Notes: a model not told the origin generated them from the sequence alone. Shown: positions 28,583-37,855, counted from the stretch's first letter. The stretch: DNA of 64,000 nucleotides from Chrysosporum bergii ANA360D (GCF_029891735.1 NZ_JANQDH010000108.1:1-64000), one strand, 5' to 3'. Program-made: numbers and translations.

Positions 28583-29389
28583 ATGATGAAATTAATTGGT
28601 CTGGTTTTGAGTCTATTGGTAGTTCTGGGCTGGAGTATACCAGCCATGGCAGGATCAGAAACCCCCATGATTACTCAAGAACAGTTGGACAAAGGAAATG
28701 AACTAGCAAATAAAGCCTTAGTAGCCACAAATAAAGGTGATTTTGCCACAGCAGAAATTTACTGGACACAAATTATTGAGCAGTTTCCCACCAATGCAGG
28801 TGCATGGAGTAACCGGGGTAATTCCCGGGTCAGTCAGAACAAATTGCTGGCAGCATTAAAAGATTACAATCAGGCTATACAACTAGCCCCCAACGCCACC
28901 GACCCTTATTTAAACCGTGGTGCTGCTTGGGAAGGGTTAGGTAAATGGCAAGAGGCGATCGCGGATTATAATCATGTATTAGAACTTGATCCTAATGATG
29001 CCATGGCATACAACAATCGGGGTAATGCCAAATCAGGTTTAGGACAATGGCAAGAGGCCATCCGAGACTTCCAAAAATCCGTAGAAATTGCCCCTAACTT
29101 TGCCTTTGCCAGGGCTAATTATGCCCTTGCCCTTTATCAAACTGGTGAAATTCAAGCAGCAATTCGGGAAATGAAGAACATAGTGCGCAAATATCCCCAA
29201 TTTGCCGATATGCGCGCCGCCCTTACCGCTGCTTATTGGGTCAATGGCAACCAAGGCGAAGCAGAAAGTAACTGGGTAGCAGCCTATGGACTGGATAACC
29301 GTTACAAAGACATCAACTGGGTCAAAAATATTCGCCGTTGGCCGCCCACTATGGTGGCTGCTTTAGATAAATTTTTGCATCTTCAGTAA
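28583..29389 (+). CDS. Exported TPR protein
   Basis: 268 residues; Sec signal peptide (hydrophobic 4-20, cleavage near AMA-GS at 24) and an AAGGAAA ribosome-binding site. Four or so TPR units follow (AWSNRGNSRVSQNKLLAALKDYNQAIQLAP and repeats through about 200). The C-terminal part has conserved Trp-rich segments (WVAAYGLDNRYKDINWVKNIRRWPP). Similar TPR proteins occur in most cyanobacteria; the likely place is lumen or periplasm and the role is a protein scaffold, unknown in detail. Confidence 0.75.
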   Translation: MMKLIGLVLSLLVVLGWSIPAMAGSETPMITQEQLDKGNELANKALVATNKGDFATAEIYWTQIIEQFPTNAGAWSNRGNSRVSQNKLLAALKDYNQAIQLAPNATDPYLNRGAAWEGLGKWQEAIADYNHVLELDPNDAMAYNNRGNAKSGLGQWQEAIRDFQKSVEIAPNFAFARANYALALYQTGEIQAAIREMKNIVRKYPQFADMRAALTAAYWVNGNQGEAESNWVAAYGLDNRYKDINWVKNIRRWPPTMVAALDKFLHLQ

Positions 29390-29390
29390 A

Positions 29391-29422
29391 TTGACATACT
29401 CACCGGTCGGTGAGTATGTCAA
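29391..29422. repeat. Perfect 15-bp inverted repeat (IS605-end-like palindrome)
   Basis: TTGACATACTCACCG, GT, CGGTGAGTATGTCAA: two perfect 15-bp arms with a 2-bp centre, beginning 1 bp after the TPR gene stop. The arm equals the right-end arm found at the ruvB 3' end (28148 onward), so it seems to be a collapsed copy of the same mobile end. It may also work as a transcription terminator, although no T-run follows. Confidence 0.85.
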
Positions 29423-29433
29423 CGTTTCTATTA

Positions 29434-29528
29434 ACGCGCCGGAAAATCACCCCAAGACTTATACTAAGGATAGCCAAAGTATCTGAGGAATGCCAGACTT
29501 TTGCTTTTCTGTAATTGGAGACGGTACT
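29434..29528. repeat. 93-bp direct repeat, copy 1
   Basis: From ACGCGCCGGAAAATCACC to GGAGACGGTAC, about 90% identical to 30893-30986 in the same orientation. It ends 9 bp before the Uma2 start codon, so it forms that gene's 5' region. Confidence 0.85.
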
Positions 29529-29537
29529 AAATATATT

Positions 29538-30221
29538 ATGATATCCACCACTGTAACTTCTCCTCTCTCCACAATTCCGCCTTTAGAAAACGGTGATAAA
29601 TTAACCTGTTATGAATTTGAGCGCCGTTACCAGGCCATGCCCCATGTCAAAAAGGCGGAATTAATAGAAGGAGTAGTTTACCTACCATCCCCAGTAAGAA
29701 TTAAAAGTCATGGCCAACCCCATGCTTACATGATGACTTGGTTAGGTACTTATGAAGCAGCCACCCCAGGGGTAGGTTTGGCTGACAATGCCACTGTTCG
29801 CCTTGATGCTGATAACCAACCACAGCCAGATGGTTTATTAAGAATTGTAACAGGGGGACAATCTAAGATTAGTGAAGATGATTATTTAGAAGGTGCGCCA
29901 GAACTAATTGTAGAGATTGCTGCTTCTAGTGCTTCCTATGATTTGCATGAAAAACTTAAAGTTTACCGTCGTAATCAAGTACAGGAATATTTAATTTGGC
30001 GAGTTTATGACCAGCAATTTGATTGGTTTAAGTTGCAACAAGGGCAATATATTCAACTGCAACCCAATGCAGATAATATAATTTTTTCCCTAGTTTTTCC
30101 CGGTTTATGGTTAGATAAAACTGCATTGTTAACGGGAGATTTAGCTAAAGTATTAAAAGTTTTGCAGCAGGGCTTGTCCAGTGATGACCATAGAAATTTT
30201 GTGGAGCAACTATCTATTTAG
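29538..30221 (+). CDS. Uma2 family (DUF820) protein
   Basis: 227 residues from the ATG at 29538; the 16 codons upstream in frame belong to the repeat at 29434-29528 and are unlikely to be translated. Family features: LTCYEFERRYQAMPHVKKAELIEGVVY, QPQPDGLLRI, ELIVEIAASSASYDLHEKLKVYRRNQVQEYLIW. Longer than the Uma2 at 24313. Its stop overlaps the convergent gene by 8 bp. Gene plus its convergent neighbour are enclosed by the 93-bp direct repeats. Confidence 0.85.
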   Translation: MISTTVTSPLSTIPPLENGDKLTCYEFERRYQAMPHVKKAELIEGVVYLPSPVRIKSHGQPHAYMMTWLGTYEAATPGVGLADNATVRLDADNQPQPDGLLRIVTGGQSKISEDDYLEGAPELIVEIAASSASYDLHEKLKVYRRNQVQEYLIWRVYDQQFDWFKLQQGQYIQLQPNADNIIFSLVFPGLWLDKTALLTGDLAKVLKVLQQGLSSDDHRNFVEQLSI

Positions 30222-30818
30222 CACAAGTTACCATCCAGACTAAAATTCCTAGTATGACATCAACCGGAGGCAGTGGATAATCTGTAAGATCAATTGTGAC
30301 AGTTTGTTCTTTGAGTTGCAGAAACCGCCAAGCAGTACCATTGGTGACACTACCATAAATTGTAGAAATGGCTGGTTGATTGATTTCATTAAATTTTTGA
30401 GCTGCAATCATTTCCGCAATGCACTGACCAATACCAGAATTTAAGTCCGCTTTTTTAGCCTCTACAATGACAACTACTGGAGCTTCAACTTCTAACTGTT
30501 CCGGTGAAAGACTGAGAATAAAATCACAAACTCCAGTTAATCCTAAACTAGGATCTACAGAAAAATCTGCACCGGAGAATAAACTAATTGTTCGGTGTAA
30601 AATCTTGCGTACTTCTAATAATACCGGACTAATGATTAATTCAGAACGTGCTTTTTCACTTCCTGTGGCTATGGCTAAGGGTAAACTTTCTTCTAAAAAA
30701 GAAGCTAGAGTGGGAGTAGGATTAATTATTGGTATATCTGGTAAAAACTTTTGATTTTCGATGGTGTTAATTCCAAAGGTTTGCTTAACTTTTCTGACTG
30801 TAAAATCACTGTATGGCA
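30214..30818 (-). CDS. Conserved hypothetical protein, nuclease-like fold
   Basis: 201 residues from the ATG at 30818 (MPYSDFTVRKVKQTFG); the frame is open upstream into the repeat at 30893-30986 but that part looks non-coding. The segment VCDFILSLSPEQ ... APVVVIVEAKKADLNSGIGQCIAEMIAAQ has the D-x(n)-E-x-K layout of a PD-(D/E)xK nuclease fold (like the N-domain of type I restriction R subunits). Stand-alone proteins of this kind are common in cyanobacteria; activity unproven. Convergent with Uma2, overlapping at the stop codons. Confidence 0.7.
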
Positions 30819-30892
30819 TGGGTTCATGAAATGCTAAAACAACAGAATAATCAACTAACACCAAAAGCAATAATTCCGGTGAGCTACCGCCA

Positions 30893-30986
30893 ACGCACCG
30901 GAAAATTACCCCAGGACTTATACTAAGGATAGCCAAAGTATCTGAGCAATGCCAGGCTTTTCCTTTTCTGTAATTGCAGACAGTAA
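30893..30986. repeat. 93-bp direct repeat, copy 2
   Basis: Matches 29434-29528 with roughly nine substitutions, same orientation, 1459 bp apart. Immediately left of it CCGGTGAG echoes the palindrome arm at 29391-29422, suggesting the duplicated unit once included that palindrome. Confidence 0.85.
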
Positions 30987-31007
30987 ATTGTGAGCGAAAT
31001 ATCACAA

Positions 31008-31820
31008 TTAACCAAGTTTTCCCATTTCCAGCAATAATTCTGCTATTGTGACGGGATTTAGTTCTTGCACATTAGTTAAAACTATTGCTGCCCCTGCTGC
31101 TAATAATGTTTGACTATAGGCATGACTATCAGCTGCTGTTGCTTGGACGTGAGGTGGTAAAACTCCCACACCCAGCCAAGTGCGTTGGGGATGGATTTCT
31201 CGCGCTTTTCTCACAGTGTACATATCAGCTACCGTATCTCCTACATAGATAATCGGTGAAGTGTTATTTACTTGATTTTCTAACTGTTCAATGGTGGTAA
31301 AAAGTCCTGTGGGGTCTGGTTTACCTGGAGCATCTTCCATGGCAATTAACACCGGCGACTGTAAACCTAGACGTTTATGTAAAACATAAGTCGCAGAAGC
31401 ACGAGTAGCACCACTGAAAAATCCCCAGGAAATCCCTGATCCTGTCAGTTCTTGTAAATAACTGGGTTGTAATAATAATGGTTCATTACAGATATACCCA
31501 TCCCAATTTTCTGGGTCTGTACCTCGATAACGAGATTGAAAAAAAGTAACTATGGCGTTGTAGTTCAGTTGTAACTCCCGGCGGGTTTGTCCTTGGGATT
31601 CAAAGTAACGGTAAATCAATTCCTGGGAGGCTTCCCAGTCATTATTCCAAATCCCCTCAGATTTTAGCTGGTCAATGTCTTTTGGTGTGGGACGATAGGC
31701 TGTATTAGTGAAATGCTCTACAGTGTCCGCCAAAGCCCGGCGGTAAGAATTGCCTACATCCCTCACCACACCGTCAATATCAAAAACGACAATTGCTGTC
31801 ACTGAAGATTTTGCAGTCAT
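31008..31820 (-). CDS. HAD-superfamily hydrolase (cyanobacterial HisB-like/TIGR01548 type)
   Basis: 270 residues from the ATG at 31820 (MTAKSSVTAIVVFDIDGVVRDV). HAD motif I is DIDGVVRD, motif II GFFSGATRAS, the Lys is in APGKPDP, and motif III is YVGDTVADM. The spacing and the GNSYRRAL segment after motif I match a cyanobacteria-rich subfamily of unknown substrate. Phosphatase or phosphonatase-like activity is likely. Not obviously in an operon. Confidence 0.8.
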   Translation of the reverse strand: MTAKSSVTAIVVFDIDGVVRDVGNSYRRALADTVEHFTNTAYRPTPKDIDQLKSEGIWNNDWEASQELIYRYFESQGQTRRELQLNYNAIVTFFQSRYRGTDPENWDGYICNEPLLLQPSYLQELTGSGISWGFFSGATRASATYVLHKRLGLQSPVLIAMEDAPGKPDPTGLFTTIEQLENQVNNTSPIIYVGDTVADMYTVRKAREIHPQRTWLGVGVLPPHVQATAADSHAYSQTLLAAGAAIVLTNVQELNPVTIAELLLEMGKLG

Positions 31821-31966
31821 AAAATTTGGTGAATTAAAGCAGCTTTTAAATTTTAATCGGTGATGGTGGAGCAATTGGCAGCGACTATTGGTCATTAGGT
31901 GGAGTATTGGGTTAGAATAGGCGATCGCACAGCACAATAATCAAGAGATTCCCAAGGGAGGTGTGA

Positions 31967-32266
31967 TTGACCCAATTCATTCTGAAAATTCTTTGGTTGG
32001 AAGAAAACGTCGCTTTAGCAGTGGATCAAGTTGTAGGCAAAGGTACAAGTCCTTTGACCAAGTATTTTTTCTGGCCTCGCAATGATGCCTGGGAAGAATT
32101 AAAAAAGGAATTAGAGGCTAAACACTGGATTAGTGACCTAGATCGGGTCGAATTGCTCAATAAAGCCACAGAAGTGATTAACTACTGGCAAGAGGAAGGC
32201 AGAAAACGACCGATGGCAGAAGCTCAATTGAAGTTCCCCGAAGTTGCCTTTACAGGTAGCGCCTGA
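31967..32266 (+). CDS. 30S ribosomal protein PSRP-3 / Ycf65
   Basis: 99 residues, initiated at TTG (31967) with a strong AAGGGAGGTG Shine-Dalgarno seven bases or less upstream; no ATG is available. [43 protein letters not shown] is the Ycf65/PSRP-3 signature, a ribosomal protein limited to cyanobacteria and plastids that sits on the small subunit. A terminator hairpin follows. Confidence 0.93.
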   Translation: MTQFILKILWLEENVALAVDQVVGKGTSPLTKYFFWPRNDAWEELKKELEAKHWISDLDRVELLNKATEVINYWQEEGRKRPMAEAQLKFPEVAFTGSA

Positions 32267-32313
32267 GCGGTGCCACATCCTCACTGTTAAGTGGTAAGAT
32301 ATTTTAGAGTTAG

Positions 32314-32335
32314 CAGCGCCCTAGGCGCTGTTTTT
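32314..32335 (+). terminator. Intrinsic terminator after PSRP-3
   Basis: CAGCGCC (32314-32320), loop CTA, GGCGCTG (32324-32330), then TTTTT. A short GC-rich stem with T-tract 48 bp after the stop codon. Confidence 0.85.
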
Positions 32336-32388
32336 ACTCCACAACCCATCAAAGTATGAGGTTTGGCATCTAGAAAAACAAGCAGTAT

Positions 32389-33177
32389 ATGTTGTTTTTA
32401 TCTCGTCAAGCTGTCATTACACCAGTAGTAGGCTGTTTGTCTCTCCTGGCAGTTAGCTTAATTCAATTGCCTCAACTGGAAAACTTGTTAAAAACTAAAC
32501 GAAGCACCTCCCTAGAGGCTCTAGAAAGAGACATTAGCGCTGAAACTCTTCGGCTTAATTTTTTGAAAAAAACTCCCAGTTTTGGCTATGATAACTTACT
32601 AGCCAACTGGGCTTATCTTGGTTATTTACAATACTTTGGCGATGAAGCAGCCCGTGAGCAAACTGGTTATGCTTTGAGTCCAGAATATTTTGAAATTGTT
32701 TTAAAACACGACCCGCGATTTTTACCAGCTTATTTAAGTCTTTCTACTAGTGTCTCTATTTACGCTGGTATGCCAGAACGGTCTATAGAACTAATAGATC
32801 AGGGTTTACAGTCCTTGTCTCCCTGGGTTCCTCAAAGGTCATATTATGTTTGGCGTTATAAGGGAATAGATCAGTTATTATTTTTAGGAGATCAAAAATC
32901 AGCCCAAGAATCTTTTGCAACCGCAGCACAATGGGCTAGTAATTTTTCAGATGAAGAAAGTCAATCAATCGTTGCCAGTTCTCAGCAAACGGCTAACTTC
33001 TTAAGTCAAAATCCTGACAGCAAAAACGCGCAAATAGCAGCCTGGGTAATGGTGTTAAATAATCAAGTTGATGATAAAACTCGTGCTAGAGCAATTAGTG
33101 AAATAGAAGCATTGGGGGGGAAGGTGATAGTTACCCCACAGGGTAACAGAATTTTGTTCCCCACATCGGATGAATGA
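32389..33177 (+). CDS. Conserved cyanobacterial TPR-like protein
   Basis: 262 residues with one N-terminal hydrophobic segment (about 8-25, signal anchor) and helical-repeat content (LPAYLSLSTSVSIYAGMPERSIELIDQGLQ and QRSYYVWRYKGIDQLLFLGDQKSAQESFATA). I recognise it as a conserved cyanobacterial hypothetical but no function. The C-terminus returns to a hydrophilic beta motif (GGKVIVTPQGNRILFP). A hairpin (33186-33208) follows the stop. Confidence 0.7.
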   Translation: MLFLSRQAVITPVVGCLSLLAVSLIQLPQLENLLKTKRSTSLEALERDISAETLRLNFLKKTPSFGYDNLLANWAYLGYLQYFGDEAAREQTGYALSPEYFEIVLKHDPRFLPAYLSLSTSVSIYAGMPERSIELIDQGLQSLSPWVPQRSYYVWRYKGIDQLLFLGDQKSAQESFATAAQWASNFSDEESQSIVASSQQTANFLSQNPDSKNAQIAAWVMVLNNQVDDKTRARAISEIEALGGKVIVTPQGNRILFPTSDE

Positions 33178-33185
33178 AAACTTAC

Positions 33186-33208
33186 GCCGGCTTGGCTGAG
33201 AAGCCGGC
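33186..33208 (+). terminator. Hairpin after TPR-like gene
   Basis: GCCGGCTT (33186-33193), 7-nt loop, AAGCCGGC (33201-33208), followed 8 bases later by ATTTTT. Probable terminator, though the T-run is displaced. Confidence 0.55.
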
Positions 33209-33243
33209 AAGTTGGGAATTTTTCAACTAGCGAGGTTAGTCTT

Positions 33244-34017
33244 ATTTATTGGTACAACGGCAAACTGATTAAGTCCCAGACCCTAGAATTAGATATTTAT
33301 GATCCGGGGTTAGTTTATGGGGCTACAGTGTTTACAACAATGCGGGTTTATGAGCAATGCCTGGATAGTAGTTTAACTAACTGGGGGGCACATTGCCATC
33401 GCCTACTTGACTCATTAAAACATTTTAACTGGTCAGAACCAAACTGGAATCTAGTCCGTCAAGGTGCAGCAACCCTGGGGGAAATTTTCCCCATTCTCAG
33501 AATTACCCTTTTTCCTGATGGGCGGGAATGGATAACAGGGAGATTATTACCACCGGATTTAGCAATAAAGCAAGCACACGGTATTACCACAACTTTGGCA
33601 ATGTCCAACTTTTATCGCAGTCTTCCTGCTCATAAAACCGGCAACTACCTGAGTGCTTGGTTAGCCAAAACCCACGCCCAACAGTTAAATTCTCAAGAAG
33701 CAATACTAATTAATGAAGCTGGTCATTGGCTAGAAACTACCACCGGTAACCTGTGGGGATGGCAAAATGGTAATTGGTGGACACCACCATTAACAGGGGG
33801 AATTTTGCCGGGAATAGTGCGATCGCAATTAATCAAAAAGCTGCCCATGGTCAGGGAATCACCTTGGCATCAAGACTTGGTGCGGGGATTTGAAGCCATC
33901 GCCTACACTAATAGTGTGGTAGAGATTATCCCCATTCACACCGTCCACCAGCCCACAGGCTCGCTAGAATACAATCCCTACCATCCTTGTTTTGCACAAA
34001 TCAGGGGGTTTTTCTAA
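33244..34017 (+). CDS. pabC: Aminotransferase class IV, 4-amino-4-deoxychorismate lyase type
   Basis: 257 residues if begun at the ATT codon 33244. The protein family starts with WYNGKLI...DPGLVYGATVFTT; in this DNA that segment is coded in frame (33250-33340) but there is no ATG, GTG or TTG before it. A GAGG motif lies 8 bases before ATT at 33244, so an ATT start is proposed. The GTG at 33328 would delete the conserved N-terminus. The body has NEAGHWLETTTGNLWGW and the PLTGGILPGIVR motif of class IV PLP enzymes; the lysine is expected in LPAHKTGNYL. PabC makes p-aminobenzoate for folate; D-amino acid or branched-chain aminotransferase is less likely. Confidence 0.75.
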   Translation: MYWYNGKLIKSQTLELDIYDPGLVYGATVFTTMRVYEQCLDSSLTNWGAHCHRLLDSLKHFNWSEPNWNLVRQGAATLGEIFPILRITLFPDGREWITGRLLPPDLAIKQAHGITTTLAMSNFYRSLPAHKTGNYLSAWLAKTHAQQLNSQEAILINEAGHWLETTTGNLWGWQNGNWWTPPLTGGILPGIVRSQLIKKLPMVRESPWHQDLVRGFEAIAYTNSVVEIIPIHTVHQPTGSLEYNPYHPCFAQIRGFF

Positions 34018-34134
34018 CATGACAGCACCACAATTATGTTATACCTTAAGATAAGTTAACATAATTCTTAATAATGCCCTCTCATATCCGAGAAGCTACG
34101 CTAAGTCACAAAAAATACAGGAGGATAGACCTCA

Positions 34135-35973
34135 GTGAATAAAAGATGGAGAAACGCGGGGCTGTATGCGCTGCTTTTTATAGTTGTGATTGCTCTAGGT
34201 ACAGCATTCTTTGACAAACAACCCCAAACTAGAGAAACATGGCGATACAGTCAATTTATTCAAGAAGTTGACAATGGCAGAGTAGATAGAGTGAGTCTGA
34301 GTGCAGACCGCTCTACAGCACTTGTTACCTCCAGAGATGGTGACAAAAAGATAGTTAATTTAGTCAACGACCCCGATTTAATCAATAACTTGACGGCAAA
34401 AGGCGTTGATATCACTGTTCTGCCCCAAACAGACGAAGGATTTTGGTTTAAAGCACTGAGCAGTTTATTTTTCCCTGTATTGCTTCTAGTGGGTTTATTC
34501 TTCTTGCTCCGCCGCGCTCAAACCGGGCCTGGTAACCAAGCCATGAACTTTGGTAAGTCCAAAGCAAGAGTACAAATGGAACCACAAACTCAAGTAACCT
34601 TTGGTGATGTCGCAGGTATTGACCAAGCCAAACTGGAATTAAACGAAGTAGTGGACTTTCTTAAAAATGCCGATCGCTTCACCGCAGTAGGAGCAAAAAT
34701 ACCTAAAGGTGTATTATTGGTTGGCCCTCCTGGTACTGGTAAAACCCTTCTAGCTCGTGCTGTAGCCGGAGAAGCTGGTGTACCCTTCTTCTCCATCTCT
34801 GGGTCTGAGTTTGTAGAAATGTTTGTAGGTGTGGGTGCTTCCCGCGTCCGCGACTTATTTGAGCAAGCTAAAAGCAACGCTCCTTGTATCGTCTTTATTG
34901 ATGAAATTGACGCTGTAGGTCGTCAACGGGGTGCCGGTTTAGGCGGAGGTAACGACGAACGGGAACAAACCCTGAACCAATTACTCACAGAAATGGATGG
35001 TTTTGAAGGCAATACAGGCATTATCATTATTGCTGCCACTAACCGTCCGGATGTTTTAGATGCAGCCCTATTGCGTCCTGGTCGTTTTGACCGTCAAGTA
35101 GTTGTTGATCGTCCTGACTATGCGGGACGCAGCGAAATTCTCAAAGTTCACGCCCGTGGTAAAACCTTAGCTAAGGATGTAGACCTAGATAAAATCGCCC
35201 GTCGTACTCCCGGTTTTACAGGTGCTGATTTATCTAACTTGCTCAACGAAGCAGCAATTTTAGCAGCACGGCGCAATTTAACAGAAATCTCTATGGACGA
35301 AGTTAATGATGCCATTGACCGCGTGTTAGCAGGTCCAGAAAAGAAAGACCGGGTAATGAGCGAGAAGCGCAAAACCCTAGTAGCATATCACGAAGCCGGT
35401 CACGCCTTAGTTGGTGCTTTAATGCCGGACTATGACCCAGTACAAAAAATCAGCATTATCCCTCGTGGTCGTGCTGGTGGTTTAACTTGGTTTACCCCCA
35501 GTGAAGACCGTATGGATACAGGGTTATACAGCCGCGCTTATCTGGAAAATCAAATGGCTGTAGCTTTAGGTGGTCGTCTAGCTGAAGAATTAATCTTTGG
35601 TGAAGAAGAAGTTACCACAGGTGCTTCCAACGACCTGCAACAAGTAGCCCGTGTAGCCCGTCAAATGGTTACCCGCTTTGGTATGAGCGATCGCCTCGGA
35701 CCCGTGGCCTTGGGTCGTCAGCAAGGTAATATGTTCTTAGGCAGAGATATCATGTCCGAGCGTGATTTCTCCGAAGAAACAGCCGCAGCCATTGATGAAG
35801 AAGTTCGTAAACTTGTGGATGTAGCTTATACACGTGCTAAAGAAGTATTAGTTAACAATCGCCACATCCTCGATCACCTCGCCAATATGCTGGTTGAGAA
35901 AGAAACGGTAGATGCTGAGGAATTGCAAGAAATTTTGACCAATAACGATGTCAAAACTGCTGCTTTTGCCTAA
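34135..35973 (+). CDS. ftsH: ATP-dependent zinc metalloprotease FtsH3
   Basis: 612 residues, GTG start at 34135 after AGGAGGA (34119-34125). Two N-terminal membrane segments (8-26, 108-126) flank a lumenal loop; AAA+ domain with Walker A GPPGTGKT (197-204), Walker B FIDEIDA and SRH; zinc motif HEAGH at 419-423. The start [12 protein letters not shown] and RETWRYSQF resemble Synechocystis FtsH3 (Slr1604), the partner of FtsH1/FtsH2 heterocomplexes in iron response and PSII repair. A strong terminator follows. Confidence 0.97.
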   Translation: MNKRWRNAGLYALLFIVVIALGTAFFDKQPQTRETWRYSQFIQEVDNGRVDRVSLSADRSTALVTSRDGDKKIVNLVNDPDLINNLTAKGVDITVLPQTDEGFWFKALSSLFFPVLLLVGLFFLLRRAQTGPGNQAMNFGKSKARVQMEPQTQVTFGDVAGIDQAKLELNEVVDFLKNADRFTAVGAKIPKGVLLVGPPGTGKTLLARAVAGEAGVPFFSISGSEFVEMFVGVGASRVRDLFEQAKSNAPCIVFIDEIDAVGRQRGAGLGGGNDEREQTLNQLLTEMDGFEGNTGIIIIAATNRPDVLDAALLRPGRFDRQVVVDRPDYAGRSEILKVHARGKTLAKDVDLDKIARRTPGFTGADLSNLLNEAAILAARRNLTEISMDEVNDAIDRVLAGPEKKDRVMSEKRKTLVAYHEAGHALVGALMPDYDPVQKISIIPRGRAGGLTWFTPSEDRMDTGLYSRAYLENQMAVALGGRLAEELIFGEEEVTTGASNDLQQVARVARQMVTRFGMSDRLGPVALGRQQGNMFLGRDIMSERDFSEETAAAIDEEVRKLVDVAYTRAKEVLVNNRHILDHLANMLVEKETVDAEELQEILTNNDVKTAAFA

Positions 35974-36003
35974 TTAACCTCCTTGGCAATTTAACTAAAA
36001 TTA

Positions 36004-36041
36004 GGGTAGTTCTGAGAACCCCAGAACTACCCCAACTTTTT
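36004..36041 (+). terminator. Intrinsic terminator of ftsH
   Basis: GGGTAGTTCTG (36004-36014), 7-nt loop, CAGAACTACCC (36022-36032), then CAAC and TTTTT. Perfect 11-bp stem, 30 bp past the ftsH stop. Confidence 0.9.
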
Positions 36042-36098
36042 GGGCGGTGTAGCTGGTAGTCGGGACTTCAGTAAAACCCTGTTCCCTATTCCCTATCC

Positions 36099-36932
36099 TT
36101 ATTGACTCACCTTAACTTTGGAATAGCCCGCCTGATGTTCCTTGCGCCAAGCATGGGGAGGTAAACCATGATGTTGGCGAAACTGACGGGAAAAATGCGA
36201 AACATCTTGATAACCCAATGCTCTAGCAATTTGCTCTACTGTTTGTTGATCATTTTGTAATAAAAACCGCGCTCCCTCCATCCGGCGTTTAACAATCCAA
36301 CTATTTATAGTCTCTCCTGTCTGTTTTCCTACTTGATTAGTTAAGTATGCAGGTGAATAACCAACTGCTTCCGCTACATCACATAGTGTAATTCCTTCGT
36401 GATAATGAGCCTCAATAAAGTCAAACACTTTTTTTAACTGGGGAATACAAGGAAATATTGACTGAGGTTGATTCAAAGCTGAAGTGTCATCTGCTAATGA
36501 TGATTTTTGAGCTTCCTGAAATTTAGCTGCGCACCAACTTTGTAAAAAAGCTTGTCTTTGCAACTGGGTAGTAATTGTCCGCAACAATTCATCTAATGTA
36601 AAGGGTTTAGTAATATAGTCATCCGCACCTAACTCCATCCCCTTACGAACAGCTTTTCTAGTGGAGCTACCAGTGATAAAAATAAAAGGAATAATTGCCG
36701 TAACAGGATCTTGGCGTAGCATAGTTAGAACACCATAGCCATCTATATCAGGCATAGTAACATCACAAACAACCAAATCTGGTACATTCTCTTGTGCCTT
36801 TTGAATACCCGTAAAACCATTTTCAACACTCATAACATCAAAACCTTTACCCCGAAGACCTTTTACATAAAGATTGCGGCTGACAGTATCATCTTCAATT
36901 ACCAGAATTTTTTTCACTGATTCGTCATTCAT
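36099..36932 (-). CDS. Response regulator with AraC-type DNA-binding domain (scytonemin locus)
   Basis: 277 residues. Receiver domain at 8-125: acidic pair in VIEDDTVSRN, phospho-acceptor Asp in LVVCDVTMPDIDGYG (about residue 58), Thr/Ser in FITGSS and Lys in YITKPFT. C-terminal AraC/XylS domain (about 170-265) with two helix-turn-helix units (ITLCDVAEAVGYSPAYLTNQ and QTVEQIARALGYQDVSHFSRQFRQ). It lies 80 bp downstream of the histidine kinase and divergent from scyA, the arrangement known for the two-component system next to the scytonemin genes in Nostoc punctiforme, thought to sense UV-A. It probably binds direct repeats before scyA. Confidence 0.92.
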   Translation of the reverse strand: MNDESVKKILVIEDDTVSRNLYVKGLRGKGFDVMSVENGFTGIQKAQENVPDLVVCDVTMPDIDGYGVLTMLRQDPVTAIIPFIFITGSSTRKAVRKGMELGADDYITKPFTLDELLRTITTQLQRQAFLQSWCAAKFQEAQKSSLADDTSALNQPQSIFPCIPQLKKVFDFIEAHYHEGITLCDVAEAVGYSPAYLTNQVGKQTGETINSWIVKRRMEGARFLLQNDQQTVEQIARALGYQDVSHFSRQFRQHHGLPPHAWRKEHQAGYSKVKVSQ

Positions 36933-37012
36933 TTTCTAGCACCCTAAAATTTAGCTGGAAACTGACAAAATTAATGGTTTATTGTCTCAAATCATAACCA
37001 GGAAAAAACAGA

Positions 37013-37804
37013 TTATTCCTGAATTAATGGCAACATAACAGTAAAAGTACTACCGACACCTGCTTCACTTTCCACAGTAACTTTACCCCCATGCAAATCT
37101 ACAAGAGTTTTGATAATCGATAATCCCAGTCCAGTACCAGGTATATTATCAACATTGCTCCCGCGAAAAAAAGGCTCAAATAATCTTTGTTGATCTTCTA
37201 ATGGAATACCAATACCCTGATCTTTAACCTGGAAAATTACCTGGCCATGATCACAACCAAGTGTGAAATCAACACTCCGGTGAGAAACAGAATATTTAAT
37301 GGCATTATCCAGCAAATTTTGCAAAATAGGTTCTAGCAACTTTGCATCAACCCAAGCAGTGAAAAAGTCAAATCGACTCACAAAACTAATTGGCTTTTCC
37401 CTCCTACTCATATGTATTTGTGATACTAAATTATGACAGAACTCCACTAAATCAAGCCGTTGAGGCTGAAAGTGTATCTTGGCTGTTTCTGCCTTAGCAA
37501 AATACAAAGTATCATCTAAAATCTGGTTGATTTGTTGGATAGCTTTTTCAATATGCCCAAGCAATGGTTGTATTTTTTTATCTGTGTGTTTGTTCACCTG
37601 TTCCTTAAGTAAACTATTGGAGAATGAAATAATATTCAGTGGAGTACGCAATTGATGACAAACCATAGAAAGAAAACACCCTCTTAGTTCACTCAGTTGT
37701 TTTGCTTGTTCTAAAGCTTGATTAATGTCCGATTCTACATTTTTGTAATCTGTAATATCAATATCCGTAATCAGTTCCATTGGTTTACCTGGAAAATTGA
37801 GCAT
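37013..37804 (-). CDS. Histidine kinase, truncated (HisKA + HATPase only)
   Basis: 263 residues from the ATG at 37804. It holds only the end of a PAS-associated region (GKPMELITDIDITDYK, 6-21), the dimerisation/phosphoacceptor helix with the H-box FLSMVCHQLRTPLNI (His about residue 50), and the ATPase domain with N-box (LLDNAIKYS), G1 (VKDQGIGIP), F box and G2 (GTGLGLSIIK). Directly upstream in frame the PAS core can still be read but is broken by TAA at 37841-37843. So the sensor part seems lost; the kinase could be constitutive, depend on another sensor, or be dead. No good ribosome-binding site precedes the ATG. Confidence 0.85.
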   Translation of the reverse strand: MLNFPGKPMELITDIDITDYKNVESDINQALEQAKQLSELRGCFLSMVCHQLRTPLNIISFSNSLLKEQVNKHTDKKIQPLLGHIEKAIQQINQILDDTLYFAKAETAKIHFQPQRLDLVEFCHNLVSQIHMSRREKPISFVSRFDFFTAWVDAKLLEPILQNLLDNAIKYSVSHRSVDFTLGCDHGQVIFQVKDQGIGIPLEDQQRLFEPFFRGSNVDNIPGTGLGLSIIKTLVDLHGGKVTVESEAGVGSTFTVMLPLIQE

Positions 37805-37855
37805 TTCATCAACTTTGGCAAGGGCGCAACTTAGCCAGCTTTATGTGCCATCTTT
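37805..37855 (-). pseudogene. Decayed PAS-domain remnant of the scytonemin kinase
   Basis: The minus-strand frame continuous with the kinase reads K-D-G-T-stop-S-W-L-S-C-A-L-A-K-V-D-E before the ATG at 37804. KDGT...W is the typical last PAS beta hairpin. Beyond it TAG and TAA codons follow (37856-37870) and the DNA becomes AT-rich with no recognisable PAS sequence. Confidence 0.7.
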
